Shown here in pieces: positions 53,214-63,708 of a stretch of 64,000 nt of DNA. A program made the translations under genes and the position numbers. The stretch covers positions 3,966,501 through 4,030,500 of the forward strand of contig NZ_CP082362.1 of the NCBI RefSeq assembly GCF_020740535.1, in the 5' to 3' direction. The DNA is from Streptomyces profundus. Lineage in GTDB: Bacteria > Actinomycetota > Actinomycetes > Streptomycetales > Streptomycetaceae. Within the stretch, counting starts at the first letter, position 1, and each line of letters opens with the position of its first letter. Under the pieces are notes generated by a model, which worked only from the letters and a program-made list of their open reading frames with translations, had not been told where the DNA came from and made no database searches.

Positions 53214-56150
53214 CTAGACGCCCGCAGGAGCCAGAAGGTTCCGTGCCATGGCCGCCTCGGGGCTGCCGAACCGTTCGAAAATCGTCAGTGCCTCCTGCCA
53301 ACAGGCCCGGGCCCGGTCCGTCTGGCCGAGGGAGTCGAGGGCCTGGCCTAGCATCAACAGCACCGTGCCGCGCCGCCATTCGCCGCCGATGCCGCCCAGC
53401 GCCAGCGCCCGTTCCGCGTGCTGCGCCGCCTCGGCCGGGCTGCCGGCGGCCAACCGCAGCTCGCCGAGCCGGAAGTTCGTCACGCCCTCCCAGAGCCGCT
53501 GCCGGCTCTCCTGGAACCCGGCGAGCGCCTCGGTGAACTCGGCCAGCGCCTCCTCGTGCCGCTTGGCCTGGCTCAGCGCGACGGCCAGCGCGTAGCGCGC
53601 GTTGGCCAACCGCGTCGCCGACTTCGCGCCGCTCTGGTACTGGGTCAGGCACTGCGCGGCCAGCTCGATGGCGCTGTCGACGCGCCCGGTGTCCAGGTGC
53701 ACCCGGGAGAGGTTGGCCAGCGCGCTGGCCTCGCTCGGCAGGTTGCCGTCCGCGCGGAACCGCTCGATGGCGCGGGTGAGACAGCTCTCGGCCCGCTCCA
53801 TGTCGCCCCGGTAGATGGCGATGATCCCCCGGTCGTTGAGCGCGGCCGAGATGGCGTAGGCGTCGTCGGCCGCCGTGCCCAGCAGCATGGCGCGCTGCGC
53901 CTCGGCGTCGGCCTCGTCGAACCGGCCGGCGACGGAGTAGCTGTGGGCCAGCAGCGCGTGCAGCCGGGCCTGGGCCTGATCGTCCTCCGCCGCCCGCGCG
54001 GCGGCCAGCACGGCGTGCGCCACTTGGTCGAACTGGTAGGAGAACGCGCCCGACTCGCCCAGGTCCTGGGCGGCGAGCAGGGTGTCGACGCAGCGCCGCA
54101 GCAGCGTCGTGCCGGACGGCTGGCGCACGCAGGCCAGCACGCACTCGGCCTCGGCGAAGAACCAGTCGAGCGCCGCCGCGAGATCGGGGAAGGACAGCCC
54201 CGGGTGCTCCGTGATCGCCAGATGGTCGACCAGCCGGTCGCCCGGGCGCTCCATCGCGTAGACCTGGGCGCAGCTGGCCAGGTAGAAGTCCAACAGGCGG
54301 GTGCTGGCGGCCTCGCGCTCGGCCGGCGGCTGCTCGTCCCGTTCGGCGCAGGCCCGGGCGAACAGCCGCACCAGGTCGTGCATCCGGTACCGGCCGGGGG
54401 CCGCCGACTCCACCAGCGAGGTGTCCACCAGGGACTCCAGCAGCTCCTCGGTGGTCTCCGCGTCGCGGTTGAGCAGCGCGGAGGCCGCGGCCAGCGAGAT
54501 GTCCGGGCCCTCCGTCAGCCCCAACAGCCGGAACGTGCGGGCCTGTTCGTCCTCCAGCTGGCCGTACCCCAGCTCGAAGGTGGCTTTGACGGCCTGGTCG
54601 CCCGCCTTCAGCTCGTCCAGCCGGCGGCGCTCGTCGCTGAGCTTGCGCGCCAGCGTGGACACCGTCCAGGTGCGGCGGGCCACCAGCCGGGCGGCGGCGA
54701 TCCGGATCGCCAGCGGGAGGAACCCGCAGGCGCCGACCACGGCCATGGCGGCCTTGCGCTCGCCGCGCACCCGTTCGTCGCCGACGATCCTGGTGAAGAG
54801 GGTCAGCGCCTCGTCGGGGCTCATCACGTCCAGGTCGACCAGATGCGCCCCCGCCAGGTCGACCATCCGCAGCCGGCTGGTGATCAGGCTGGCGCAGCCG
54901 GGCGTGCCGGGCAGCAGGTCCCGCACCTGGGCGGCGTCCCTGGCGTTGTCCAGCAGGGTGAGCACCCGGCGGCCGTCGAGCAACGAGCGGTAGAGCGCGG
55001 CGCGTTCGTCCACCCCGTCCGGTATCGACTGGTCGGAGATGCCCAACGCCCGGAGGAACGAGGCCAGCACGGCGGCCGGATCGGCCGGTGCCGCGCCCGC
55101 GCCCTGGAGGTCCACATAGAGCTGGCCGTCGGGGAAGTGGTCCCGCGCCGCGTGCGCCACCTGCACGGCGAGCGTGGTCTTGCCGACCCCGCCGATCCCG
55201 GCCACCGCCGAGACGGCCATCACCTGGCCACCGGCCGAGGAGAGTTGGGCGCCGAGCTCCGCGACGAACGAGGCCCGTCCGGTGAAGTCGGGCACGGCGG
55301 CCGGCAGCTGCGCGGGGCGGATGCTGGGGGTCGGCGCGCTGCTCTGCTGCGCCGGGAGGTTGAGGCCCGGGTCGGCGTTCAGGATGCGCTGCTGGATCTC
55401 GGACAGCTCGGCGCGCGGCTCCACGCCCAGCTCGTCGATCAACAGCCGCCTGGCGTCGGCGTAGACGGCCAGCGCCTCGGCCTGCCGGCCGGCCCGGTAG
55501 AGCGCCAGCATCAGCAGCTCGCGCAGCCGCTCCCGCAGGGGGTAGGTGGTGGTGAGCTCGGTCAGCTCGGAGATGGAGTCCGCGTGCAGGCCGGCCTGGA
55601 GGCCGACGTCCAGGCGCTGTTCGCGCAGGCCGAGCCGCCGCTCGGCCAGCCGGGTGCGCTGCACCTCGGCCTCGGGGCCCGGCACGCCGGCGATCGCCTC
55701 GCCGTCCCAGAGGTCGAGCGCCTCGCCGAACAGCTCGTGCGCCTGCGTCAACTCGCCGGCGCCCGCCGCCTGCTCGGCGGCCGAGGCGATCCGTGCCACC
55801 TCGTCCAGGTCGAGCTGGTCGTGGGGGTCGAGCCGCAGCGCGTAGCCGCCGAACTGGCTCACCAGCACCGCCGCCCTGGGCCCGAAGGACTTCCGCAGCC
55901 GGGAGGCGTAGGTGCGCAGGGCGGCGACCGCCTGCTGCGGAGGCTCGTCCCCCCACAGCGCGTCGACCAGCTCGGACACGGACACCGGCCGCCCGCGCCG
56001 CAGCAACAGGACGGCCAGCAGCGCGCGTTGCTGCGGTGACCCGGCGGGCAGTAGTCGGCCGCCCTGCCAGGCACGAATCGGGCCAAGCACCGCAAAGCGC
56101 AAGGCGGGTGTGTAACCCCCCGTGTTCCCCGTCCCCTCACCAACGGCCAT
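53214..56150 (-). CDS. afsR: Global regulator AfsR (SARP with NB-ARC and TPR domains)
   Basis: A 978-residue regulator. An N-terminal winged-helix plus bacterial transcriptional activation domain of the SARP type (about 14-265: LRFAVLGPIRAW, VSVSELVDALWGDEPP, ALRTYASRLRKSFG) is followed by an NB-ARC STAND ATPase (Walker A GIGGVGKTT; VLTLLDNARD Walker B-like), and TPR repeats in the C-terminal third. AfsK phosphorylates AfsR, which then binds the afsS promoter. Its gene neighbours afsS and the AfsK gene 8 kb away support orthology. The ATG has an AGAGGAC site. Length (993 in S. coelicolor) fits. Confidence 0.97.
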   Translation of the reverse strand: MAVGEGTGNTGGYTPALRFAVLGPIRAWQGGRLLPAGSPQQRALLAVLLLRRGRPVSVSELVDALWGDEPPQQAVAALRTYASRLRKSFGPRAAVLVSQFGGYALRLDPHDQLDLDEVARIASAAEQAAGAGELTQAHELFGEALDLWDGEAIAGVPGPEAEVQRTRLAERRLGLREQRLDVGLQAGLHADSISELTELTTTYPLRERLRELLMLALYRAGRQAEALAVYADARRLLIDELGVEPRAELSEIQQRILNADPGLNLPAQQSSAPTPSIRPAQLPAAVPDFTGRASFVAELGAQLSSAGGQVMAVSAVAGIGGVGKTTLAVQVAHAARDHFPDGQLYVDLQGAGAAPADPAAVLASFLRALGISDQSIPDGVDERAALYRSLLDGRRVLTLLDNARDAAQVRDLLPGTPGCASLITSRLRMVDLAGAHLVDLDVMSPDEALTLFTRIVGDERVRGERKAAMAVVGACGFLPLAIRIAAARLVARRTWTVSTLARKLSDERRRLDELKAGDQAVKATFELGYGQLEDEQARTFRLLGLTEGPDISLAAASALLNRDAETTEELLESLVDTSLVESAAPGRYRMHDLVRLFARACAERDEQPPAEREAASTRLLDFYLASCAQVYAMERPGDRLVDHLAITEHPGLSFPDLAAALDWFFAEAECVLACVRQPSGTTLLRRCVDTLLAAQDLGESGAFSYQFDQVAHAVLAAARAAEDDQAQARLHALLAHSYSVAGRFDEADAEAQRAMLLGTAADDAYAISAALNDRGIIAIYRGDMERAESCLTRAIERFRADGNLPSEASALANLSRVHLDTGRVDSAIELAAQCLTQYQSGAKSATRLANARYALAVALSQAKRHEEALAEFTEALAGFQESRQRLWEGVTNFRLGELRLAAGSPAEAAQHAERALALGGIGGEWRRGTVLLMLGQALDSLGQTDRARACWQEALTIFERFGSPEAAMARNLLAPAGV

Positions 56151-56363
56151 GGCGTCCTCTGCTTCTAACCTCTGCGCGTATGGGGCGAACGTTGGAGTCT
56201 ATCTGCCCGAACCGGCATGGATAAAGACCGGGTGGCCGAAGTCCTCGCAGTGTGGCATGGACTCGACCAACGGGGGAGAAGGATTCTCCTGGGACGTACG
56301 ACTCCCGGCCATGTGTTCCTCGCCTCATAGGGGCCAGGGGTGCATCCTCTTATCCTCGGAAGC

Positions 56364-58979
56364 ATGACGACAAGTGCGCACGTTCCCACGGCCAACGCGA
56401 TGCGTCGAGCGCTGCGGAGGGCCGATGACGGGGTGGCCCTGGACGTGGCGGAGGCGACCGTTCTGCTCCAGGCACGCGGCGCTGACCTGGAGCGCCTCTC
56501 CCAGGCGGCGTCCCGGGTGCGGGACGCGGGGCTGGCGGCGGCCGGCCGACCAGGAGTGATCACCTACTCGAAGAAGGTCTTTGTTCCGCTCACGCGACTC
56601 TGTCGGGATCGTTGCCACTACTGCACGTTCGTGACCGTTCCGGGGAAGCTTCGCCGCGATGGGCATGGCATGTTTCTGTCCCCGGACGAGGTGTTGGACA
56701 TCGCCAGGGCCGGCGCGGCCCTGGGCTGCAAGGAGGCGCTCTTCACTCTCGGCGACCGCCCTGAGGACCGCTGGCCCGAGGCCCGCGAGTGGCTGGCCGC
56801 CGCAGGCTACGACGACACCCTCTCCTATGTACGGGCCATGGCCATCCGGGTGTTGGAGGAGACCGGGCTGCTGCCGCATCTCAACCCGGGCGTGCTGACC
56901 TGGACGGACTTCCAGCGGCTCAAGCCCGTCGCGCCCTCGATGGGGATGATGCTGGAGACCACCGCCACCCGGCTCTGGTCCGAGCCGGGCGGCCCGCACC
57001 ACGGCTCCCCCGACAAGGAGCCCGCGGTGCGGCTGCGCGCGCTGGAGGCGGCCGGACGCTCCAGCGTCCCCTTCACCAGCGGCATCCTGCTGGGCATCGG
57101 GGAGAACCACACCGAACGCGCCGAGTCGCTCTTCGCGTTGCGCAAGGTGGCCCGCACCTACCGGGGCGTTCAGGAGATCATCGTGCAGAACTTCCGCGCC
57201 AAGCCGGACACGGCGATGCGCGGCATGCCGGACGCCGAGCTGGCGGAGCTGGCCGCCACCGTCGCCGTGGCCCGGCTGCTGCTGGGCCCCGACGCGCGGC
57301 TCCAGGCGCCGCCCAACCTGGTCGACGAGGAGTACGCGCCGCTGATCCGCGCCGGCATCGACGACTGGGGCGGCGTCTCCCCGCTCACCCCCGACCACGT
57401 CAACCCGGAGCGCCCCTGGCCGGCGATCGACGAACTGGCGGAGCGCACCGCGGCGGCCGGCTTCGAGCTGCGCGAACGGCTCACCATCTACCCGGAGTTC
57501 ATCCGCCGCGGCGAGCCCTGGCTGGACCCGAGGCTGCTGCCGCACGTCACCGCGCTCGCCGATCCCGAGACGGGTCTCGCCCGCCAGGACGCCATGCCGC
57601 GCGGCCTGCCCTGGCAGGAGCCCGACGAACCGCTCACCGCCGGCGGCCGGGTCGACCTGCACCACACCATCGACACCGAGGGCCGCACCGGCGACCGCCG
57701 CGCCGACTTCGACGAGGTCTACGGCGACTGGTCCGAGCTCCGCGAGCTGGCCGCCCCCGGGCTCGTCCCGGACAGCAGGGAGCCCACGCGGCTGGACGCC
57801 GAGGTCCGCGAGGCGCTGCGGGTGGCCGCCGACGACCCCACGCGGCTGACGGACCAGGGGGCCCTCGCCCTGCTGCACGCGGAGGGCCCCGCCCTGGACG
57901 CGCTGGCCTCGGTCGCCGACGACCTGCGCCGCTCGGTGGTCGGCGACGAGGTCACCTATGTGGTGACCCGCAACATCAACTTCACCAACATCTGCTACAC
58001 CGGCTGCCGGTTCTGCGCCTTCGCCCAGCGCCGCACCGACGCCGACGCCTACACCCTCTCCCTGGACCAGGTCGCCGACCGGGCCCAGCAGGCGTGGGAG
58101 GTCGGCGCCATCGAGGTGTGCATGCAGGGCGGCATCCACCCCGACCTGCCGGGCACCGCCTACTTCGACCTGGTGCGCGCGGTGCGGGAGCGCGTCCCCG
58201 AGATGCATATCCACGCCTTCTCCCCGATGGAGGTCGTCAACGGCGCCACTCGCACCGGGATGTCGATCAGGGAGTGGCTGCTCGCCGCCAAGGAGGCGGG
58301 GCTCGACACCATCCCCGGCACCGCGGCGGAAATCCTGGACGACGAGGTGCGCTGGGTGCTGACCAAGGGAAAGCTCCCCGCTGACACCTGGATCGAGGTC
58401 ATCAGCACCGCGCACGAGCTGGGGCTGCGGTCCTCGTCCACCATGATGTACGGCCATGTGGACCAGCCCCGGCACTGGTTGGGGCATCTGCGCACGCTGG
58501 CCGGGATGCAGCGCGCCAACCAGGAGAAGGGAGTCGCCGGCTTCACGGAGTTCGTCACGCTGCCCTTCGTCCACACCAACGCCCCGGTCTACCTCGCGGG
58601 AATCGCCCGCCCGGGGCCCACCGCGCGCGACAATCGGGCGGTGACCTCGATGGCGCGGTTGCTGCTCCACCCCTACATCACCAATATCCAGACCAGTTGG
58701 GTCAAGCTCGGTGCCGAGGGCGCAGCCGCGATGCTGCGTTCGGGCGCCAACGATCTGGGGGGAACCCTGATGGAGGAGACCATCTCCCGCATGGCCGGCT
58801 CGGCCTATGGCTCGCACCGCTCGGTGGCGGAGCTGACGGCCATCGCCGAGCTGGCCGGCCGCCCGTCCAGGCCGCGCACCACCACCTATGGCGAGGTGCC
58901 GGCGGAACGGGTCGACGCCGCGCTGGCCGCCGACGGCCGACTGCCCAAGCTGCTGCCGGTGGTGGGGGGAGTCGAGTGA
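56364..58979 (+). CDS. fbiC: F420 precursor (FO) synthase FbiC
   Basis: An 871-residue fusion of CofG and CofH radical-SAM domains, making 7,8-didemethyl-8-hydroxy-5-deazariboflavin (FO), the chromophore of cofactor F420. The first [4Fe-4S] motif is CRDRCHYC (80-87) and the second CYTGCRFC (544-551). The fusion form is typical of Actinobacteria. The ATG at 56364 was chosen with a GGAAG site; the frame upstream from 56340 is leader. It is coupled to an ADP-ribosylglycohydrolase gene (GTGA). The gap before it holds the repeat GGAGAA-gga-TTCTCC (56275-56289). Confidence 0.97.
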   Translation: MTTSAHVPTANAMRRALRRADDGVALDVAEATVLLQARGADLERLSQAASRVRDAGLAAAGRPGVITYSKKVFVPLTRLCRDRCHYCTFVTVPGKLRRDGHGMFLSPDEVLDIARAGAALGCKEALFTLGDRPEDRWPEAREWLAAAGYDDTLSYVRAMAIRVLEETGLLPHLNPGVLTWTDFQRLKPVAPSMGMMLETTATRLWSEPGGPHHGSPDKEPAVRLRALEAAGRSSVPFTSGILLGIGENHTERAESLFALRKVARTYRGVQEIIVQNFRAKPDTAMRGMPDAELAELAATVAVARLLLGPDARLQAPPNLVDEEYAPLIRAGIDDWGGVSPLTPDHVNPERPWPAIDELAERTAAAGFELRERLTIYPEFIRRGEPWLDPRLLPHVTALADPETGLARQDAMPRGLPWQEPDEPLTAGGRVDLHHTIDTEGRTGDRRADFDEVYGDWSELRELAAPGLVPDSREPTRLDAEVREALRVAADDPTRLTDQGALALLHAEGPALDALASVADDLRRSVVGDEVTYVVTRNINFTNICYTGCRFCAFAQRRTDADAYTLSLDQVADRAQQAWEVGAIEVCMQGGIHPDLPGTAYFDLVRAVRERVPEMHIHAFSPMEVVNGATRTGMSIREWLLAAKEAGLDTIPGTAAEILDDEVRWVLTKGKLPADTWIEVISTAHELGLRSSSTMMYGHVDQPRHWLGHLRTLAGMQRANQEKGVAGFTEFVTLPFVHTNAPVYLAGIARPGPTARDNRAVTSMARLLLHPYITNIQTSWVKLGAEGAAAMLRSGANDLGGTLMEETISRMAGSAYGSHRSVAELTAIAELAGRPSRPRTTTYGEVPAERVDAALAADGRLPKLLPVVGGVE

Positions 58980-60094
58980 CCGCCCCGGTCGGCGGCGCGC
59001 TCTGGGGGCGCGCCGACCAACAGGACTTCCGCAGCCGGGTGCGCGGCTGCCTGCTGGGCGGCGCGATAGGCGACGCGCTGGGCGCCGGCGTGGAGTTCGA
59101 CTCGCTGGCGGCGATACGCGAGGCGCACGGCCCCGAAGGCGTCACGGACTATGTGCCGGCCTACGGGCGCCGAGGCGCCATCACCGACGACACCCAGATG
59201 ACCCTGTTCACCGTGGACGGACTGATCCGCGCCCATGTCCGCCGCGACACCGGCGCCTGGCATCCGCCCACCGATGTGCACGCCGCGCACCGCCGCTGGT
59301 ACCGCACCCAGCACGAGTGGGGGCCGGACGAACGCCGCCCCGGCGACGGCTGGTTGGCGCGTGAGGAGTGGCTCTACAGCCAGCGCGCCCCCGGCCGGGC
59401 CTGCCTCTCCGGGCTCGGCGACGCCGCCATGGGCACCGTCGACCAGCCGAAGAACCCGGACTCCAAGGGCTGCGGCACGGTGATGCGGTCCGCGCCGTTC
59501 GGCCTGCTGGTGGGCTGGGAGCCGCAGTTGGTCTTCCAGCTCGGCGTCGAGTGCGCCGCGCAGACCCATGGCCACCCCACCGGGATGCTGGCCGCCGGCG
59601 CCTTCGCCGCCATCGTGCACGCGGTGGTGCGCGGCGACGAGCTGGACGCGGCGGTGCAGAAGGCGCTGGCGCAACTCGCCACCCGCCCTGGGCACGAGGA
59701 GACCACCGAGGCCCTCAAGCAGGCGCTCGGCGCGGTCCGCCAGGGCCTGCCGAGCCCCGAGCGGGTCGCCGCGCTGGGGGAGGGCTGGACGGCCGAGGAG
59801 TCGCTGGCCATCGGCGTCTACTGCGCCCTGGTGGCCCAGGACATCCGCCATGGCCTGCTGCTGGCGGTCAACCACGGCGGCGACTCCGACTCCACCGGCT
59901 CCGTCTGCGGCAACCTGCTGGGCGCCCTGCACGGCGAGACGGCCCTCCCGCCCGCCTGGCTGGCCGAGTTGGAGGGGCGTGCCACGATCCTGGAGCTGGC
60001 CGACGACTTCTCGATGGAGATGACGCAGGGGCCGGCGCTGCACGGCCCGGGGGACTCGGCCAAGGTCTGGTTGGAGCGCTACCCGCGCGGTTGA
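58976..60094 (+). CDS. ADP-ribosylglycohydrolase-family protein
   Basis: A 372-residue ADP-ribosylglycohydrolase (DraG/ARH) family protein. Core motifs: [10 protein letters not shown] (about 25-35), [10 protein letters not shown] with the conserved metal-binding TDDT, and the C-terminal [18 protein letters not shown] (DxDSTG) are all intact, so it should hydrolyse ADP-ribosyl groups. The GTG at 58976 overlaps the fbiC stop as GTGA; a ggtggggg tract precedes it. Co-translation with FO synthesis is unexplained. It may be specific for ADP-ribose on proteins or small molecules. Confidence 0.93.
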   Translation: MTAPVGGALWGRADQQDFRSRVRGCLLGGAIGDALGAGVEFDSLAAIREAHGPEGVTDYVPAYGRRGAITDDTQMTLFTVDGLIRAHVRRDTGAWHPPTDVHAAHRRWYRTQHEWGPDERRPGDGWLAREEWLYSQRAPGRACLSGLGDAAMGTVDQPKNPDSKGCGTVMRSAPFGLLVGWEPQLVFQLGVECAAQTHGHPTGMLAAGAFAAIVHAVVRGDELDAAVQKALAQLATRPGHEETTEALKQALGAVRQGLPSPERVAALGEGWTAEESLAIGVYCALVAQDIRHGLLLAVNHGGDSDSTGSVCGNLLGALHGETALPPAWLAELEGRATILELADDFSMEMTQGPALHGPGDSAKVWLERYPRG

Positions 60095-60116
60095 CGCCCC
60101 GGGGCCCCGGCCCGCC

Positions 60117-61256
60117 TCAGGGCGAGTCGGGGCCTCCCGATCCACAGGAGTCCCGGACGGTCAGGCGCGGGTGCAGCACCACATGCCGCGTCGCCGGGGG
60201 CCAGGCCGCCGCCGGGGCGTCCATCCGGTCCAACAGCAACTGGGCGGCCACCACACCCAGTTGGTGCTTGGCCGGGGTCACGGCCGTGAGCGGGACCTCG
60301 GCCAGTGAGGCGATCTCGTCGTCGTAGGCGATCAGCGCCATGTCCTCGGGGGTGTGCAGGCCCCTGGCGCGCAGCCGCTGGAGCAGCTCGATCGCGTCGT
60401 AGTCCGAGTGCACCAGCGCCGCGCGGGTGCCGGTGGCCAACAGCTCGTCGATGAACGGGTCGTACGGCTTGGCGCCGGTCTGGTAGCTGGGCAGGGAGCC
60501 GCCGCCCTCCAGCAGGGGCGCCCCCCGGTGCAGGCCCAGGCTCGCGACGGCGTGCTCGTACCCCTCGCGGATCAGCGGGGCGGTCGGGGTGCGGTTGAGG
60601 TACAGGCCGACGGAGCGATGGCCGAGCTCCCGCAGCCGACGCACCGCGGTGTAGGCGCCCATCCGATGGTCGGATATCACGAACTCGCAGTGTTCATACG
60701 GGTCTTCGGGCCGCCGTTCCAGCAGCACGAACGGCAGCCCGGTGGCGCGCAGATGGTCGAGGGTGGCTCCCGGAAGGTAGTGCCCGCCGGTGGACGCGAT
60801 CAACAGACCGGCGGCGCCCGACGCGCACAGCTCGTCGATCTGCTGGATGTCGCGCGGCTGGCCGTAGTCGGTCAGCCCGATGACGATCCGGGCGTGCCGC
60901 CCGGACGCCACCGTCCGCACCCCGGCCACCACGCTCGGGTAGTAGTAGGTGGCCGACGGCACCAGCAGCCCGATGGTGCGGCCGGCCTGGCCCTCGTCGG
61001 CCTCATCGGCGACGGCGCCGAGTTGGTCGAGCCGGGCGGGCTGTTCCGCGCTGGTCTCGGCCGGCTCCGCGCGCGTGCCGGGAAGTATCGCCCCGCCGCG
61101 CACCTTGGTCAGCTGCCCCATCTCGGCCAGCTCCGCCAGGTCGCGTCTGATGGTGCCGGCCGACACCTCGAAGCGCGCGGCGAGTTCGGCGACGCGCACG
61201 GCCCCACTGGCGCGCAGCTCCCGCAGCAGCAAGTCCTGCCGTTGTTCTACGAGCAT
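60117..61256 (-). CDS. DeoR-HTH / LacI-sensor hybrid regulator
   Basis: A 379-residue regulator in which a DeoR-type helix-turn-helix (RQDLLLRELRASGAVRVAELAARFEVS, then GTIRRDLAELAEMGQLTKVRGG; residues 5-56) is joined to a LacI/PBP1-like sugar-sensor domain from about 90 onwards (RTIGLLVPSATYYYPSVVAGV, HRMGAYTAVRRLRELGHRSVGLY). Such hybrids control carbohydrate genes in actinobacteria. It is divergent from the ABC sugar-binding protein gene, so it probably represses it until a sugar binds. ATG start at 61256. Confidence 0.92.
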   Translation of the reverse strand: MLVEQRQDLLLRELRASGAVRVAELAARFEVSAGTIRRDLAELAEMGQLTKVRGGAILPGTRAEPAETSAEQPARLDQLGAVADEADEGQAGRTIGLLVPSATYYYPSVVAGVRTVASGRHARIVIGLTDYGQPRDIQQIDELCASGAAGLLIASTGGHYLPGATLDHLRATGLPFVLLERRPEDPYEHCEFVISDHRMGAYTAVRRLRELGHRSVGLYLNRTPTAPLIREGYEHAVASLGLHRGAPLLEGGGSLPSYQTGAKPYDPFIDELLATGTRAALVHSDYDAIELLQRLRARGLHTPEDMALIAYDDEIASLAEVPLTAVTPAKHQLGVVAAQLLLDRMDAPAAAWPPATRHVVLHPRLTVRDSCGSGGPDSP

Positions 61257-61333
61257 CTCGGCAACCCCTCTCGGTCCATTGTTGAGCTTAGTGGTTGTTC
61301 GTAGGTGATCATCAACGTTTCTGCGTACTTCTC

Positions 61334-61358
61334 TTGACTCGTGAACGGACCTGGTTCA
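61334..61358. promoter_or_regulatory. Promoter/operator of the sugar ABC operon
   Basis: A TTGACT -35-like hexamer (61334-61339) is followed by the inverted repeat TGAAC-N7-GTTCA (61342-61346 with 61354-61358), lying where the core promoter would be. It is a plausible binding site for the divergent regulator. Confidence 0.45.
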
Positions 61359-61398
61359 TCGTGCATGGCATCCGTCACTCAAGGAAGCGGAGCCGTTT

Positions 61399-62712
61399 GT
61401 GTTTCCTCACCGATGCCATGCGACGTCGCGGAGCATCCTGATCAGCGCCGCCACAGGTGCGTTGCTCGCCTCCTGCGCGCTCACCGGCGGCGCCTCCGAC
61501 GAGGGGCCCACCACCATCACGTACTGGTCCTGGATCTCCGGTTCCCAACAGATCGTGGACCGGTTCAACGAGACCCACGACGACATACAGGTGGACTTCC
61601 AGCTGATACCCGGCGGTGGCGACGGTGGGTACTCGAAGATGTTCAACGCGGTGCGGGCCGGCAAGGCACCCGACGTGGTGACCGTGGAGTATCCGCAGCT
61701 CAACAGCTTTATCACACAGGACCTGCTGCGCCCGATCACGGACTACGGAGTGACGGAGCTGGCCGACCAGTACCCGGAGTGGACCTGGGAGCAGGTCGCC
61801 CCGTCCGGCGCCGACGTGTACGCGCTGCCCAAGGACGTCGCCCCCACGGTGCTCTACTACCGGGCGGACCTCTTCGACGAGTACGGCCTGGAACCGCCCG
61901 CCACCTGGGACGAGTTCCGCTCCACCGCCGAACAGCTCCAGGTGCTGGAGCCGGAGGCGGCCCTCACCACCTTCGGCCACAACGACGCCGGCCTGCTCTC
62001 CGGCCTCGCCTGGCAGGCCGGCGCCGAGTGGTTCGACACCTCCACCGGGGAGTGGAAGGTCAACACCACCGACGAGCACACCGTGCGGATGGCCAGGTTC
62101 TGGGACGGGCTGATCGCCGACGGGCTGGTCAACGCCGAGCCGCAGTACGCCGAGAAGCACATCACCGACCTCCAGAACGGCAGGTCGCTGACCATGATCG
62201 GCGCCCCCTGGACGGCGGCCAACCTCTCCCGCTTCCTCCCCGAACAGGCCGGCCTCTGGGACGTGGCGCCCATCCCCAACTGGGGCGAGGAGGCCACCGC
62301 CGGCAACTTCGGCGGCTCGACCATGGCCCTGCCCAAGGGCTCGCCCAACCCGGACGCGGCCATCGAGTTCGCCCGCTGGGTGTCCACCTCCCCGGACGCG
62401 GTGGCCGCCGCGGCGCCGGTCAGCACCGCCTACCCGGCGAACGTCAACCTCCAGGACACCTGGGCCCAGGAGGTCAGCTCGGTCAACGAGTGGGTCGAGG
62501 GCATGCGGCTGCCCGACGTCACCTCCCCGGCCGCGCAGGAGATCAACCCCGCCTGGGAGTGGGGCCCCGACATGACGGAGAGCTTCTCCCGACTCGGCGA
62601 CGCGGCCAGCTCCCGGGTCGGCAGAGCCGGCGGCCTTGAGGCCGCGCTGCGCGACTGGCAGGACGGCACCGTCGACCAACTGCGGCTACGCGGCTACAAC
62701 GCCAGCGACTAG
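61399..62712 (+). CDS. Sugar ABC transporter substrate-binding lipoprotein
   Basis: A 437-residue extracellular solute-binding protein of family 1. The N-terminal signal ends at lipobox LLASC (about residues 22-26). The mature protein has the ITYWSWISGSQQIVDRFN start and the DVYALPKDVAPTVLYYRADLF hinge typical of ABC sugar receptors. GTG 61399 is preceded by GGAG at 61389-61392, 6 bases away. The sugar is unknown. It is followed by permease genes and divergent from the DeoR/LacI hybrid. Confidence 0.93.
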   Translation: MFPHRCHATSRSILISAATGALLASCALTGGASDEGPTTITYWSWISGSQQIVDRFNETHDDIQVDFQLIPGGGDGGYSKMFNAVRAGKAPDVVTVEYPQLNSFITQDLLRPITDYGVTELADQYPEWTWEQVAPSGADVYALPKDVAPTVLYYRADLFDEYGLEPPATWDEFRSTAEQLQVLEPEAALTTFGHNDAGLLSGLAWQAGAEWFDTSTGEWKVNTTDEHTVRMARFWDGLIADGLVNAEPQYAEKHITDLQNGRSLTMIGAPWTAANLSRFLPEQAGLWDVAPIPNWGEEATAGNFGGSTMALPKGSPNPDAAIEFARWVSTSPDAVAAAAPVSTAYPANVNLQDTWAQEVSSVNEWVEGMRLPDVTSPAAQEINPAWEWGPDMTESFSRLGDAASSRVGRAGGLEAALRDWQDGTVDQLRLRGYNASD

Positions 62713-62767
62713 CGGCACAGCGACGCGTCCCCCTGCCCCCGATCCGACCTGACTCCTGGGACAGCCC

Positions 62768-63708
62768 ATGGCCTCACTCACCTCCACCCGATCACCCCGG
62801 GTCGGCGGACCACCCCGCCCCAAGCACGGAAGGCGCGGCTCAGGCCCCCTCCTGCTGCTCGCCCCGTTCTTCGTCCTCTTCTTCTTCACCTATGTCGGCC
62901 CGATCCTCTACGCCGTCGGCCTGAGCTTCTTCCGGGAGCGCTTCGACGGCATCGGCGGGACGGGCCACGGAAGGTCTTCGCCGGCTTCCACAACTACACG
63001 CGCGCGCTCACCGACACCGAGTTCCTCCAGGGCGTCGGGCGGGTGCTGCTCTACGGCGCGATCTACGTTCCGCTGCTGATCGCGCTGGCCGCGCTCTTCG
63101 CCCTGCTGCTGGACAGCGCCCTCACCGGCTTCCGCAGGACCTTCCAGACGGTGCTCTTCCTCCCGCACATCGTGCCGGGTCTGATCGCCTCCATCGTCTG
63201 GCTGTACCTCTACACCCCGGGCCTGAGCCCGGTGATCGACGGTCTTGAGGTCTTCGGCCTGGAGATCGACTTCCTCAACGGCGCCGCCACCCTCTTCTCC
63301 CTGGTGAACATCGCGGTCTGGAGCAACCTCGGCTTCAACGTGGTGCTGATCTTCGTCGCCCTCCAGGCGATCCCGCGCAGCACCATCGAGGCGGCCAAGC
63401 TGGACGGCGCGAGCGAGGGCCTGATCGCGTTCCGGGTGAAGCTGCCGCAGGTCTTCCCCGCCGTGATGGTGGCGACGCTCTTCACCATGATCGGCTCGCT
63501 CCAGCTCTTCACCGAGCCGTTCATCATCCAGTCCTCGGGCCTGAGCGACGTCAGCTCCACCTGGACGCCCAACATGCTGGCCTACACCGCGGCGTTCCAG
63601 TCCAACGACTACCACTACGCGGCCACCGTCTCCGTGCTGATCGCGCTCCTGGCCGGCGTGCTGTCCTTCACCGTCACCAAGCTCTCCAACAGAAGGGCAC
63701 TGCGATGA
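62768..63708 (+). pseudogene. Sugar ABC permease (MalF-like), frameshifted
   Basis: A MalF-type permease gene that is split by a frameshift. The first frame (from ATG 62768) encodes the N-terminal segment and membrane helix (LLLAPFFVLFFFTYVGPIL, ERFDGIGG). The second frame encodes the rest (KVFAGFHNY, EAAKLDGAS EAA loop, LSNRRALR) and ends at 63708. The switch must occur around 62954-62972; insertion of one G in the GGG run near 62957-62959 restores ERFDGIGGDGPRKVFAGFHNY. Thus either a sequencing error or a real inactivating mutation. If corrected, the protein would be about 313 residues, normal for the family. Its stop overlaps the next gene by ATGA. Confidence 0.85.

Noticed and set aside
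53418..56039. 873-codon open frame antisense to afsR
   Set aside because: Its codons follow the mirror of afsR third-position GC bias; the translated protein has no domain and afsR is clearly coding.
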